Counted from the stretch's first letter, positions 31,050-38,753 are shown. The stretch is 44,359 nt of DNA from CAYLPU01 sp964385635 (GCA_964385635.1 CAYLPU010000036.1:1-44359), one strand, 5' to 3'. The notes: generated from the sequence alone by a model not told the origin. Numbers and translations are program-made.

Positions 31050-33041
31050 CTACCAGGAGATCGTGTCTGTGACAACCTCCGAGACGTTGCCAGCATTATC
31101 ACGGAACTTCACATAGATCGCAGTCGCTTCCTCGGGGGCATACCAGGCTTTGGTCGTCGAGTATGGCTCCCACGTGCCGCATCTGCAATCTGGCAGATGG
31201 CTGATCATCATATCCGCCACGCCGCTCAGGTCGTCCTCGGATTGTAAGTGCAGGGTAATATTCGCCGGACCGGTCGGCAAGGTGCAGAAGCCACTTAGCA
31301 CCAGCGGCAGATATACGTCGTAGAGGTAACCGCCGGTGACGCTGATGGAGAGCGGATGGATCGTAACGGCCTCTGCGCCCACAGTGCGCAAACTACTGCC
31401 CGACACCCCGGGTGTCACGTCCACCGAGCAGCCAGTCGGGGCGTTGACGTCCAGGATAATATCATCCTGGCATGCGGCCGACATGGTCCCGCTGTGCTCT
31501 TTGTAGCGCACGTACACCACCCTCGGGATGACATAGCTCCCATACTGTGTGATCTGCCAAGCCTTGCTTGAAGCATACGGCTCCCACTCCACCCCGGCGA
31601 ACCCGCCGTCGTTGCTGACCTGCATCTGTGCCGTTTCCGGTTCAAGACCGATGGTAAGCGTGACCGTCACCTCGTTGGTAAAAAGAGCCCCATCGTTGAT
31701 CGAGACCCTGTGCCCTGTAGGCAGCATACCGTCAACGATCTCTGCGCGCTCCACGCTGCTCAGTTTGGTAACCAACTCACCCAGACCGCCAATGGCGTAA
31801 ACGTAGCCGCGTGCTGCCACAGCCGCAAGCTGGTATCGTGGCATAGTCATGGATGTCACGGCTTGCCAGGAACTCAGGGAGCCATCGGCGTTGACCTTGG
31901 CCCGCTCCACGCTGTCATGAAGGCGCGCTACAAAGGACCCACTCTCACGGCCTCCCAAGGCATAGACATAGCCGCGCGCTGTCACAGCCGCAAGATTGAA
32001 TCGTGACGTAGTCATGGAAGTCGCAGCTTCCCAGGGGCCAAGCGAACCGTCGGGATTAACAGTCGCCCGCTCCACGCTGCTCATACCATCACCACCCATA
32101 ACGTAAATACGGTTACCTACCACCACTGCCGCATGCGCAAATCGTGCCTCAGTCATCGGGGTGACGGCCTGCCAGGGACCAAGGGAACCGTCGGGGTTAA
32201 TCTCCGCCCGCTCTACACTGTCTAGGCAGGAGCAGTCGTTTTGAAAGCCGCCGATAGCGTAAAGGTAGCCACCCGCTGCTACTGCCGCCGGAAAACGGCG
32301 CTCTGTGGTCATTGAGGTGGCAGCCTGCCAGGGACCGAGGGAGCCGTCAGCGTTGATCGCCGCTCGCGTCACGTTCTTGCTGTCCCCCCCAGTGCCTCCG
32401 AGGGCGTATATGTATCCAGACGCCGCCACCGCTGCGAAGCTACCCCATTCCCCTGTCATCGAGGTGGTGGCCTGCCAAGGACCAAGGAAGCCGTCAGCGT
32501 TGATCGCCGCCCGCTCCACGCTGCCCGGCCACCCGCCAAGAGCGTAGATGTAACTGCCAACGGACACCGCAGCAAAACTCCATCGTGGCATGGTCATCGA
32601 GCTGGTCGTCTGCCAAACACTGAGTGAACCATCTCCGCTGAGCAGCACTGTAAACGCGTTCGCTAGAGAAGCGCTTTGGCTATCAGGAGTTGTGACCGTG
32701 ACCGTGTAGGTACCACCCGGCAAATCCGTTGGCACCGTTGCGGTGAGCGTCGTGCTGCTTATGAACGTGACGTCGCTGAGCGGCACGTTGCCCAGGTAAA
32801 CGCTTGGGACGATCAAGCCAGTGCCGGTGATAGTGAAGAAACCTGTACCGGTGATAGTGACATCTGTTTCCTGGTAGTTGTATGCCCGATCTGGCGAGAC
32901 AGACGTCACTGTGGGTGGAGATGCAACTGCAGATGTCCGCTGGGATCGGGCATCCAGCGCCCACGTCCCTCCAGGCACGAGCGACGCCAGAATCATGTTG
33001 AGAATCACCAGGACAACTGGTGCCGTCAATCGTCGTTTCAT
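31050..33041 (-). CDS. Secreted Kelch-repeat beta-propeller protein with IPT/TIG domain
   Basis: 663 residues. A signal peptide (APVVLVILNMILASLVPGGTWA) is followed by an IPT/TIG immunoglobulin-like domain (residues about 42-135, PPTVTSVSPDRAYNYQETDV, GGTYTVTVTTPDSQSASLAN). Six Kelch-type repeats follow, each with SMTxxRxxxAAV then YxYALGG then VERAxINxDGSLGPWQA, which should close a six-bladed propeller. The last 200 residues carry further beta domains and the string VYLPLVLSGF, a motif I associate with Chloroflexota exported proteins. No membrane anchor is visible at the C terminus. The role is unknown, probably surface binding. GGGGGAG precedes the ATG. Confidence 0.88.
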   Translation of the reverse strand: MKRRLTAPVVLVILNMILASLVPGGTWALDARSQRTSAVASPPTVTSVSPDRAYNYQETDVTITGTGFFTITGTGLIVPSVYLGNVPLSDVTFISSTTLTATVPTDLPGGTYTVTVTTPDSQSASLANAFTVLLSGDGSLSVWQTTSSMTMPRWSFAAVSVGSYIYALGGWPGSVERAAINADGFLGPWQATTSMTGEWGSFAAVAASGYIYALGGTGGDSKNVTRAAINADGSLGPWQAATSMTTERRFPAAVAAGGYLYAIGGFQNDCSCLDSVERAEINPDGSLGPWQAVTPMTEARFAHAAVVVGNRIYVMGGDGMSSVERATVNPDGSLGPWEAATSMTTSRFNLAAVTARGYVYALGGRESGSFVARLHDSVERAKVNADGSLSSWQAVTSMTMPRYQLAAVAARGYVYAIGGLGELVTKLSSVERAEIVDGMLPTGHRVSINDGALFTNEVTVTLTIGLEPETAQMQVSNDGGFAGVEWEPYASSKAWQITQYGSYVIPRVVYVRYKEHSGTMSAACQDDIILDVNAPTGCSVDVTPGVSGSSLRTVGAEAVTIHPLSISVTGGYLYDVYLPLVLSGFCTLPTGPANITLHLQSEDDLSGVADMMISHLPDCRCGTWEPYSTTKAWYAPEEATAIYVKFRDNAGNVSEVVTDTISW

Positions 33042-33113
33042 CGCTCTGCTCCCCCCATTTTCCCCAAACCATCGAATGCGACGTCAGCCAGCAGCGTGTT
33101 CGGACACACATCT

Positions 33114-33143
33114 ACTGTACCACAAAACCCCATCAGAAGTCAA
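33114..33143 (-). promoter_or_regulatory. Candidate promoter of the Kelch gene
   Basis: On the minus strand TTGACT (33143-33138), an 18-base spacer and TACAGT (33119-33114). The start codon is about 73 bases downstream of the -10. Confidence 0.4.
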
Positions 33144-33225
33144 TGGGCAGTTCGTACCAATCCGGTCTCATAAGCGGTTCACCCTGCGCCTGACGTGCTG
33201 GGCGGCATCAAGGTGACCGGGTGCC

Positions 33226-33310
33226 TTGAACCACGAAGGACGCGAAAGGGCACGAAAAACGCGAAATGCTTTCGTGATCTTCGCGCCCCTTCGTGCCCTT
33301 CGTGATTCAA
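33226..33310. repeat. Palindromic repeat, CACGAAGG family
   Basis: An 85-base imperfect inverted repeat. TTGAACCACGAAGGACGCGA at the left faces CCCTTCGTGCCCTTCGTGAT near the right end. It could form one long hairpin. It lies in the noncoding gap upstream of the Kelch gene. Confidence 0.7.
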
Positions 33311-33400
33311 AACAGATGCCAGAGCGCCCCGGCGGAAAGGCGCAACAGCCCACCCACCGGTCCGCTCGCACGTCTCACAGAAGTATTATCAAGAGGTAGG

Positions 33401-33552
33401 GTTACTACTCAGGCATGTCTGGAAAGTGGCAAGCTCACCCAGTCAATAGCTTTGTAATGATGTCATTGCGAGCGTAGCGAAGCAATCTCCCGCCAGCAAG
33501 TTGGGGATTGCTTCGTCACTTCGTTCCTCGCAATGACAGGGTGAGTAGTAAC
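33401..33552. mobile_element. MITE-like element of 152 bases
   Basis: Ends are an 11-base perfect inverted repeat, GTTACTACTCA (33401-33411) and TGAGTAGTAAC (33542-33552). Inside lies a second palindrome: TGTCATTGCGAGCGTAGCGA (33461-33480) facing TCGTTCCTCGCAATGACA (33521-33538). It has no coding frame. A lone copy of the terminal 13-mer GTTACTACTCAGG occurs at 44305-44317. Whether it moves is not shown. Confidence 0.55.
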
Positions 33553-33586
33553 GAGGTAGGAAGTAAGGAGTAGGGAGTAGTGTGGC

Positions 33587-34051
33587 TCAAAACGTCCCCA
33601 CGAAGAAGACGCGGATGACCATGGCGATCACCCCCACCACGAGGGGGAACAGCAGGGCGATGGTCCAGCGGAACTGGGAATGCATCTCGGCTCCCAGCGC
33701 CTGTACCTCCGTCCGCAACACCTCCCGTCCTCCCTTCGCCTCGGCGAAGCGGCGATCCTGTCCATCCTGTGCCTCGGCGAAGCGGCGGTCCTGTTCATCC
33801 TGTGCCTCGGCGAAGCGGCGATCCATCTCCCTCAGCACACGGGCAATCTCTGCACCGTTGTGCTTGACCGCCGCCTCCAACCGGTCTAACTCACCTGCAA
33901 TACGCCGATCCCGCTCCTCGAGAAAGCGGTCGAAGTAAGGAGGAAGTTGCACCTGCAGGTGCTCAATTGTGCGCTCCTCAACCACTGTCTCGTCGGTGGC
34001 TGCGTAAGGAGCACGAGGTTCTTGTACTTGTTCTTCGCTTTCTCCGCTCAT
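33587..34051 (-). CDS. Coiled-coil protein with C-terminal membrane anchor
   Basis: About 154 residues from the ATG at 34051 (a longer start at 34099 is possible). An acidic N terminus precedes a helical region, then three tandem 11-residue units DRRFAEAQDEQ, DRRFAEAQDGQ and DRRFAEAKGGR, encoded by a 33-base tandem repeat at about 33735-33835. Next comes VLRTEVQALGAEMHSQFRW and a C-terminal membrane helix (TIALLFPLVVGVIAMVIRVF). The pattern suits a tail-anchored coiled-coil protein of the DUF1640 kind. The function is unknown. Repeat number may vary between strains, which is inference from the sequence identity of the units. Confidence 0.7.
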   Translation of the reverse strand: MSGESEEQVQEPRAPYAATDETVVEERTIEHLQVQLPPYFDRFLEERDRRIAGELDRLEAAVKHNGAEIARVLREMDRRFAEAQDEQDRRFAEAQDGQDRRFAEAKGGREVLRTEVQALGAEMHSQFRWTIALLFPLVVGVIAMVIRVFFVGTF

Positions 34052-34147
34052 GGTTACCGTTGCTCCAGCGAGGGCTCCGCCCACACTGCTGATTGTCACT
34101 CAGTATAGCGGGAAACGCAGGAGATGTCAACTCTCAGGCATCCGCGA

Positions 34148-34487
34148 TCATCTCCCTCGCAAGTGCCTCTCCACCTCCCGCAGGAACTCAGCGAAGGAGA
34201 TAGGTTGCCCTACGGGCACATGGGTGTCGGGAGACGTGAAGGGATGCCAGTGCCAGTTTCGGGTGTTGTCTGCACCGAGGATGCGTTGACCGCCCTTAAT
34301 CCAAGCATAGGCTGTCTTGCCGGTTGCCTCGTTGAAGAACACCTCGACAAAAGACGTGTCTGTTAGAGAGGCTCGGATCTGAATCCAGGTGATCCCAGAG
34401 CCGGTGACAAAGGTGGAAACAACGGCGGGAGATAAGGCGCAGGTATCGAAGACCGTTGCGGCGAACTCGGAGGTGGTTAAATTAATG
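34148..34487 (-). CDS. Toxin-like small protein without a clear start codon
   Basis: A continuous frame of roughly 110 codons: LINLTTSEFAATVFDTCALS, FVTGSGITWIQIRASLTDTS, FVEVFFNEATGKTAYAWIKG, GQRILGADNTRNWHWHPFTS, then PISFAEFLREVERHLRG. The DN..WHWHPF and HVP..PISFAEFLREVE stretches recall small toxin-like proteins found beside antitoxin-like genes. No ATG, GTG or TTG occurs in frame before a GTG at 34342, which would remove the first half. An ATT start near 34485, just at the end of the upstream gene, is possible, or the start has been lost. Family and activity are inferred. Confidence 0.45.
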
Positions 34488-34797
34488 AGTCCTGCACTTT
34501 TTCCAGTTTAGCCTTGTCAGTAACCACCGCTTCCCATTCCCAGTAGTCCTTCTCTACAGCGTAAGAATAAGGAGCGGCGATTTCTTCTTTTTCCCAGGCT
34601 TCCTTGAAGTGGGAGAAGTCCATGCCATACTTTTCCTCGAAAGCAGCAAGCCTGGCTTTGGCCGCCTCTAGCCTCAGGTGCACCAGGTCTTTCAATGCCA
34701 AAGAGAGAGCCACTTCCGGGTGGGGCTCTCCGGTCAGTTCGCTGAGCAGTCTGTGGGTGGACTTGGGAATCACTGTAGGGAAAATCGTCACAGGCAT
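34477..34797 (-). CDS. Antitoxin-like small protein
   Basis: 106 residues from the ATG at 34797 with GGGAG about 8 bases upstream. An ATG or other start at 34833 adds residues with no ribosome site. The N terminus (VTIFPTVIPKSTHRLLSELT) is followed by a helix-rich acidic region (LVHLRLEAAKARLAAFEEKY, FSHFKEAWEKEEI) and a Trp-rich stretch (KDYWEWEAV). The form suits small antitoxins or similar partner proteins. Its stop overlaps the beginning of the next frame, the toxin-like gene, as toxin-antitoxin pairs often do. No DNA-binding motif is certain. Confidence 0.55.
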   Translation of the reverse strand: MPVTIFPTVIPKSTHRLLSELTGEPHPEVALSLALKDLVHLRLEAAKARLAAFEEKYGMDFSHFKEAWEKEEIAAPYSYAVEKDYWEWEAVVTDKAKLEKVQDSLI

Positions 34798-34894
34798 AAG
34801 TCCATCTCCCTTCTTCGGACAATATTGTATCATGAACCCTGCCAGACAGCAAGGAGCAGTGGTTGGGGGATTTCGGAGTAGATCAATTATTGGT

Positions 34895-36232
34895 CTATCT
34901 CCTCAATCGGCCTGCCAACCCGCCTGGGCCCAGGAATGTCTCCAGTGGCAACTTTATTCCGGCTGCTTCCAGGCGCGGTATGAAATCGGGCCGGATGCCC
35001 GTCGGTTTTATCTCACCCTCTACCTTGTCACCTTCCTCGCTCAAGGCCTTGGCCTGGAAGATGAATATATCTTGCTGCACCACGACCTCTCCCTCCATCC
35101 CTTGCACCTCGGTGATGCGCGTGATCTTGCGCGAGCCATCGAGCATCCGTTCCTGCTGAACGATCAGGTCGACGGCCGAGGCGATCTGGGCACGCACTAC
35201 CCTCAATGGCAGATCGAGGCCGGCCATCAGCACCATCGTCTCCAGCCGGCTGATCATGTCTCGTGGGCTATTCGCGTGCACGGTCGTCAGGCTGCCATCG
35301 TGACCGGTGTTCATTGCCTGTAACATGTCGAGCGCCTCTCCTCCGCGTACCTCGCCCACGACGATGCGGTCGGGCCGCATGCGGAGCGCGTTGATGACCA
35401 GGTCGCGGATGGTGACCTGGCCGGTGCCATCTAACTCCGCCGGTGCTGTCTCCAGCCGGACGACGTGCCTTTGGTGCAACCGGAGTTCCGCCGAGTCCTC
35501 AATCGTCACGATGCGTTCGTCGGACGGAATGAAGGACGAGAGCACATTAAGCAGCGTGGTCTTGCCAGACCCCGTTCCTCCCGACACCACGATGTTCAGA
35601 CGTGCCCGGACGCAACCACGGAGGAATTCGGCTCCCTGCTCCGAGAGTGTGCCCAGGCGTATGAGATCCTCCACAGTCAAACGTTTGCTTGGGAACTTGC
35701 GGATGGTGATCGTCGATCCATCCAACGAGCAGGGGCTTACAATCGCGTTCACACGCGATCCGTCGGGCAGTCGTGCGTCCACCATCGGATGGCTGCGGTC
35801 CACTCTGCGTCCCAGCGGCTGGATGATACGTTCGATGATCTGACTGACGTGATCGTCGTCCTCGAAGTGCGCGTCCGTCTCGATGAGTTTGCCATCACGC
35901 TCGACGTAGACCAGATGGGGACCGTTCACCATCACTTCACTGATGCTCGGGTCGCGGAGAAGCGGGCCGATGGGGCCGTAGCCGACCACGTCATCTGTTA
36001 TCTCTTCCTCCAGCCGTTCGCGGTCCGCACTGTTCAGGACCACACCCGCTTGCTGGAGCAGGGCTCCCAACTCTTCCTTGACCCATTGGATGGACTGGGG
36101 GGTTGTTCCAACGTGAGGCAGCGTTGACATGCTTTGAAGTTGGCCGCTGGCCCATTGCCTGAGTCTGGCGTACTGCTCTTCGCTGAGCATAACCGGTGCT
36201 TGATCTGTGGTTGGTTTGACTGTTGCCATCAT
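34895..36232 (-). CDS. CpaF/TadA-like secretion ATPase
   Basis: 445 residues. ATPases of this family power type IV/Flp pilus assembly or related secretion. The N-terminal domain (DDVVGYGPIGPLLRDPSISE, VMVNGPHLVYVERDGKL) precedes the RecA-like core with Walker A GGTGSGKTTLLN, Asp box VTIEDSAEL, RLETAPAELDGTGQVTIRDL, Walker B RIVVGEVRGGEALDML and His box TVHANSPRDM. All ATPase marks are intact. Its first ATG overlaps the stop of the CpaE-like gene by 4 bases (ATGA). No TadB, TadC, pilin or secretin genes are in the window on either side, so the rest of the apparatus must be elsewhere or missing. Confidence 0.93.
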   Translation of the reverse strand: MMATVKPTTDQAPVMLSEEQYARLRQWASGQLQSMSTLPHVGTTPQSIQWVKEELGALLQQAGVVLNSADRERLEEEITDDVVGYGPIGPLLRDPSISEVMVNGPHLVYVERDGKLIETDAHFEDDDHVSQIIERIIQPLGRRVDRSHPMVDARLPDGSRVNAIVSPCSLDGSTITIRKFPSKRLTVEDLIRLGTLSEQGAEFLRGCVRARLNIVVSGGTGSGKTTLLNVLSSFIPSDERIVTIEDSAELRLHQRHVVRLETAPAELDGTGQVTIRDLVINALRMRPDRIVVGEVRGGEALDMLQAMNTGHDGSLTTVHANSPRDMISRLETMVLMAGLDLPLRVVRAQIASAVDLIVQQERMLDGSRKITRITEVQGMEGEVVVQQDIFIFQAKALSEEGDKVEGEIKPTGIRPDFIPRLEAAGIKLPLETFLGPGGLAGRLRR

Positions 36233-37377
36233 CGAGTCTCCTCGTGTGTCGATGTCTGCGCGGAGCGAACCAACTCCCGCGCCAGTGTTTTTAGTGCCTG
36301 GCTGGTGGGGCTTTCGGGACCGCTGAGCACCAATGGCTCTCCTTGCTGGATCGCCTGGTAGACTTCTTCAGAACCGTAGTCAACGATACCGTACAACGGA
36401 CGTTCCAACTCAGCCACCACTGCGGTCTCACTCAGTTCCCCGACCGCGCCCCAATAATTGACGCATACCGGCAATATCTTCTCTTCAGCAATGCCCACTT
36501 TGAGCAAAGCGGCCAACATGCGCTGGGCCTGAGTCAACGCCACGCGGTCGCCGCCGACCACGAAGGCGACAGCGCCGCAATGCGGGAGCACAGCGCGGGC
36601 GACCGGGTCAAGACCCAGCCCCAGGTCAACGACTGGTACGTCAACTATGTCGAGCAATACCGACAGGATGGCTCTTGCTCGATGGGCGTCGAGGCCGAGC
36701 GTCGCATCCAGCGACCCGCCCAGCACACGCAGTCCGCTGGGATGGGACACCATCTCGGCCAAGACCGTGGTCTGGTCGATGCTCCCGATAGGTTGGGACA
36801 GCAGCGACCCAACACCGCCTGTCGTCTCCAGCCCCAGGTAGGCGCTGAGGGCCCCTTGGGGGACAAAGTCAGCCAGGGCGACTTTCTGCTCTGCGACCAG
36901 GGCAGCAGCGACGTTGACGGCTACCATCGTCGTCCCCGCTCCACCCTGGCTGCCCAATATGCCGATAGCGGTTCCTGGTTCAGCCGTTGGAGATGCAAGG
37001 GCCGCTCGTTCCAGTACGGCTTCGATGTGCGCGATCAATTCGCTTGAGCGAACCGGCTTGGTCAGGTAGTCGTCCGCCCCACAGCGAAAAGCCTCGACCC
37101 GACTCTCTGCGTGGGCCCTGGCGCTTAGCACAACCACCGGGACGTGCGCGGTACGAGGGTTGGCACGTATCTGGCGACATACCTCATATCCGTCCATCAC
37201 CGGCATCATCAGATCGAGCAACACAAGGTCAGGCAAGTCGTCCTGCATGGCCTTCAATGCCCTGGCCCCGCCTGACGCAGTGGTGACCCGGTAGCCTCGC
37301 CGACCGAGCATCAACTTGATCAGTTGCAGCGTGTCGGGGTCGTCATCTACGAAGAGTATGTGGCTCATCTTTGTCAT
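36229..37377 (-). CDS. CpaE-like protein: receiver domain plus ParA/MinD-type ATPase
   Basis: About 380 residues. The first start (37449) is not credible. ATGs at 37383, 37377 and 37368 precede the conserved SHILFVDDDPDTLQLIKLML, and I use the middle one without firm evidence. Residues about 4-125 are a receiver domain with phospho-Asp in LVLLDLMMPVMDGYE and Lys in YLTKPV. A MinD/ParA fold follows (GILGSQGGAGTTMVAVNVAA, VALADFVPQGALSAYLGL, VVDLGLGLDPVA). The deviant Walker A motif of ParA proteins (KGGxGKT) is GSQGGAGTT here, so both usual lysines are missing, as in some CpaE proteins. CpaE localises pilus assembly. It overlaps the CpaF-like gene. Confidence 0.87.
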   Translation of the reverse strand: MTKMSHILFVDDDPDTLQLIKLMLGRRGYRVTTASGGARALKAMQDDLPDLVLLDLMMPVMDGYEVCRQIRANPRTAHVPVVVLSARAHAESRVEAFRCGADDYLTKPVRSSELIAHIEAVLERAALASPTAEPGTAIGILGSQGGAGTTMVAVNVAAALVAEQKVALADFVPQGALSAYLGLETTGGVGSLLSQPIGSIDQTTVLAEMVSHPSGLRVLGGSLDATLGLDAHRARAILSVLLDIVDVPVVDLGLGLDPVARAVLPHCGAVAFVVGGDRVALTQAQRMLAALLKVGIAEEKILPVCVNYWGAVGELSETAVVAELERPLYGIVDYGSEEVYQAIQQGEPLVLSGPESPTSQALKTLARELVRSAQTSTHEETR

Positions 37378-37452
37378 CTCCATTTCTTGTGTTCTCCCCC
37401 TCCATCGGGCTTGCGTGTCCCGCGGACCGGACAACGGTGCGCAGTACATTTA

Positions 37453-37461
37453 AGTATACCA
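37453..37461 (-). promoter_or_regulatory. Extended -10 promoter of the CpaE-like gene
   Basis: On the minus strand TGGTATACT (37461-37453): extended TG plus a -10 matching at five of six positions. A weak AAGACA lies 17 bases upstream. Confidence 0.5.
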
Positions 37462-37628
37462 GAATTAGCGCGTTCTGTCTTTGGGACAAAGCCCCATTTT
37501 ATAGCAAAAGAGGCCCCATTTTTTGGTCACATGGCTTGATTCTTGGACACTGCTCCGAAAACAGCCGTGAGACAAGATGGCATCTTGTCCTACTTGGGGA
37601 TGAGCCAAGGGTCATGGCGGCTGCCTGG

Positions 37629-37661
37629 AAAAATAACGCCGCCACGCAATGCGTGGCGGCG
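37629..37661 (-). terminator. Intrinsic terminator of the small membrane protein gene
   Basis: On the minus strand a perfect 11-bp stem CGCCGCCACGC / GCGTGGCGGCG (37661-37637) with a 3-base loop, followed by TTATTTTT (37636-37629). It sits 24 bases after the stop codon. Confidence 0.9.
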
Positions 37662-37684
37662 CCGACCTCCTGGGGGAACTGCTG

Positions 37685-37939
37685 TCACGGCAGCATACGC
37701 CGTAGCCTTCTCACCCACACGCCCCCGGCCAGCAGCGCCGCGCCGCCAACGAGCGCCAGACAGACCAGCGCCGCATCCTCCGCCCCCTCCGCCCCCTCCG
37801 CCTCGTCGGTCGAGAGAGGAGCCACCTCGCTCTGTCCGTATCCCACCTCGCTGGCCTGAGCAGACCCCACGACTACAACCAGCAGCAGCAGCACCAGCGT
37901 GATGATCAACCCTGTCGTGCGAATGAAGCAGCGTTTCAT
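37685..37939 (-). CDS. Small exported membrane protein (84 residues)
   Basis: From the ATG at 37939, with AGGAGG 8 bases upstream; a second ATG at 37945 is too close to that site. An N-terminal signal or helix (LIITLVLLLLVVVVGSAQA) could be cut after AQA. A short acidic stretch with GAEGAED units follows, then a second hydrophobic segment (LVCLALVGGAALLAGGVW) and a basic end (VRRLRRMLP). The layout recalls C-terminal sorting signals, but no LPxTG or PEP motif is visible. I do not recognise a family. The gene has its own promoter, a long structured leader and a perfect terminator, so it is expressed alone. Confidence 0.7.
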   Translation of the reverse strand: MKRCFIRTTGLIITLVLLLLVVVVGSAQASEVGYGQSEVAPLSTDEAEGAEGAEDAALVCLALVGGAALLAGGVWVRRLRRMLP

Positions 37940-37987
37940 ACCCATTACCTCCTCAGGAGCGGCGAATCGGTGAATTCGGTGATCATA

Positions 37988-38115
37988 GGCCCGGACGGAG
38001 GGTTTCAGGGCGACAGCGCTATTGCTCCCCTTGGCTTGCTCCCCAGGCCACCCACACAGTCGCCCTGCGTCCGGGCCTGGCGCTGGATTGCACCTGGGGG
38101 CCGGTTCACACCGGC
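37988..38115 (-). ncRNA. Structured leader RNA, possible riboswitch-like element
   Basis: Read on the minus strand. It begins with a hairpin GCCGGT-GTGA-ACCGGC (38115-38100) capped by a GNRA-type tetraloop, then GGTGC/GCGCC. A long helix follows: GGCCCGGACG joined to CAGGGCGAC (38077-38059) pairs with GTCGCCCTG (38014-38006) and CGTCCGGGCC (37997-37988), 19 perfect pairs interrupted only by an 8-base bulge AAACCCTC. An alternative 7-bp helix CCAGGCC (38080-38074) with GGCCTGG (38049-38043) would exclude part of the long one. Just before the start codon CTCC-TGA-GGAG could mask the ribosome site. The structure is a hand reading; the function is inferred. It matches no riboswitch class I know. 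Confidence 0.55.
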
Positions 38116-38121
38116 ATTCGT

Positions 38122-38130
38122 ATGATACCA
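38122..38130 (-). promoter_or_regulatory. Extended -10 promoter of the structured leader
   Basis: On the minus strand TGGTATCAT (38130-38122): extended TG and five of six -10 positions. Transcription would start near 38115, exactly at the first hairpin. No good -35 is visible. Confidence 0.5.
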
Positions 38131-38263
38131 CAGAGCCAGGCTTGTTGCTGGACGAGGAGGCACTGTCTGTGCGCCGAGTGGGGGGCGAGGATAGGACGAG
38201 GGCTGTCCGCCAGCCCAACGCTCGCCCTACGCGCACTCGCCGGAATGCAACTGAGCGTTTCCC

Positions 38264-38428
38264 TCACACGTAGTCAGTGCGGACGAGGAACCGGAAGGCA
38301 CGGGCGGTTAGGATAAGGCGCAGAATGAAGCCGGGCGGCGGTTGGCCGTTCAGAACTATAGTCAGGCCGGGGTAGGCCTGCGCTTCGTCCAGCGGCCACT
38401 CGTCCCGAGCGAAGAACTCGCTCAGGGT
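38264..38428 (-). pseudogene. C-terminal remnant of an unknown gene
   Basis: On the minus strand an open frame reads LSEFFARDEWPLDEAQAYPG, LTIVLNGQPPPGFILRLILT, ARAFRFLVRTDYV and stops at 38264. It looks like the end of a real protein. It has no start and is cut at about 38428, where the transposase remnant begins on the other strand. The family is unknown. Confidence 0.5.
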
Positions 38429-38430
38429 TC

Positions 38431-38753
38431 GGTCGTTACTTCACGATCTCCATCGATGGCACTGGCAGGCTCGTCTTCTCTGAGCGGCATTGTCCCCATT
38501 GCCTGACTCGCACTCACGACGGTCAGACCACCTATTATCACCCCGTGCTGGAAGCCAAGCTGGTCACTCCAAACGGCTTCGCTTTCTCCATCGTGACCGA
38601 GTTCGTCGAGAACCCAGGCCAGAACCCCACCAAACAGGACTGCGAACTCAAAGCCTTCTACCGCCTGGCAAAGCGCCTGAAGCAGCGTTTCCCACGCTTG
38701 CCCATCTGTCTGCTGTTGGATGGCCTGTTCGCCGGTGGCCTTTCGCTCGTTAG
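38431..38753 (+). pseudogene. Transposase remnant (ISNCY-like)
   Basis: The frame encodes GRYFTISIDGTGRLVFSERH, CPHCLTRTHDGQTTYYHPVL, EAKLVTPNGFAFSIVTEFVE, QNPTKQDCELKAFYRLAKRL and LPICLLLDGLFAGG. The acidic Asp in SIDGTG and in LLLDGL and the CPHC / TTYYHPVLEAKLV stretch match central parts of a DDE-type transposase family. The N-terminal third and the last catalytic part are missing. After LFAGG the frame continues into non-matching sequence, and a neighbouring frame (AFRSLEAWRNFHLRTVALPQ) may hold the continuation, implying a frameshift. No terminal inverted repeats were found. Confidence 0.65.

Noticed and set aside
38006..38115. Cobalamin riboswitch
   Set aside because: The CCGGTGTGAACCGG hairpin recalls a part of that class, but the B12 box and the other conserved loops are not found.
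37946..38236. Protein-coding extension of the small membrane protein gene
   Set aside because: The open frame there has no protein-like pattern and coincides with strong inverted repeats, so it is better explained as leader RNA.
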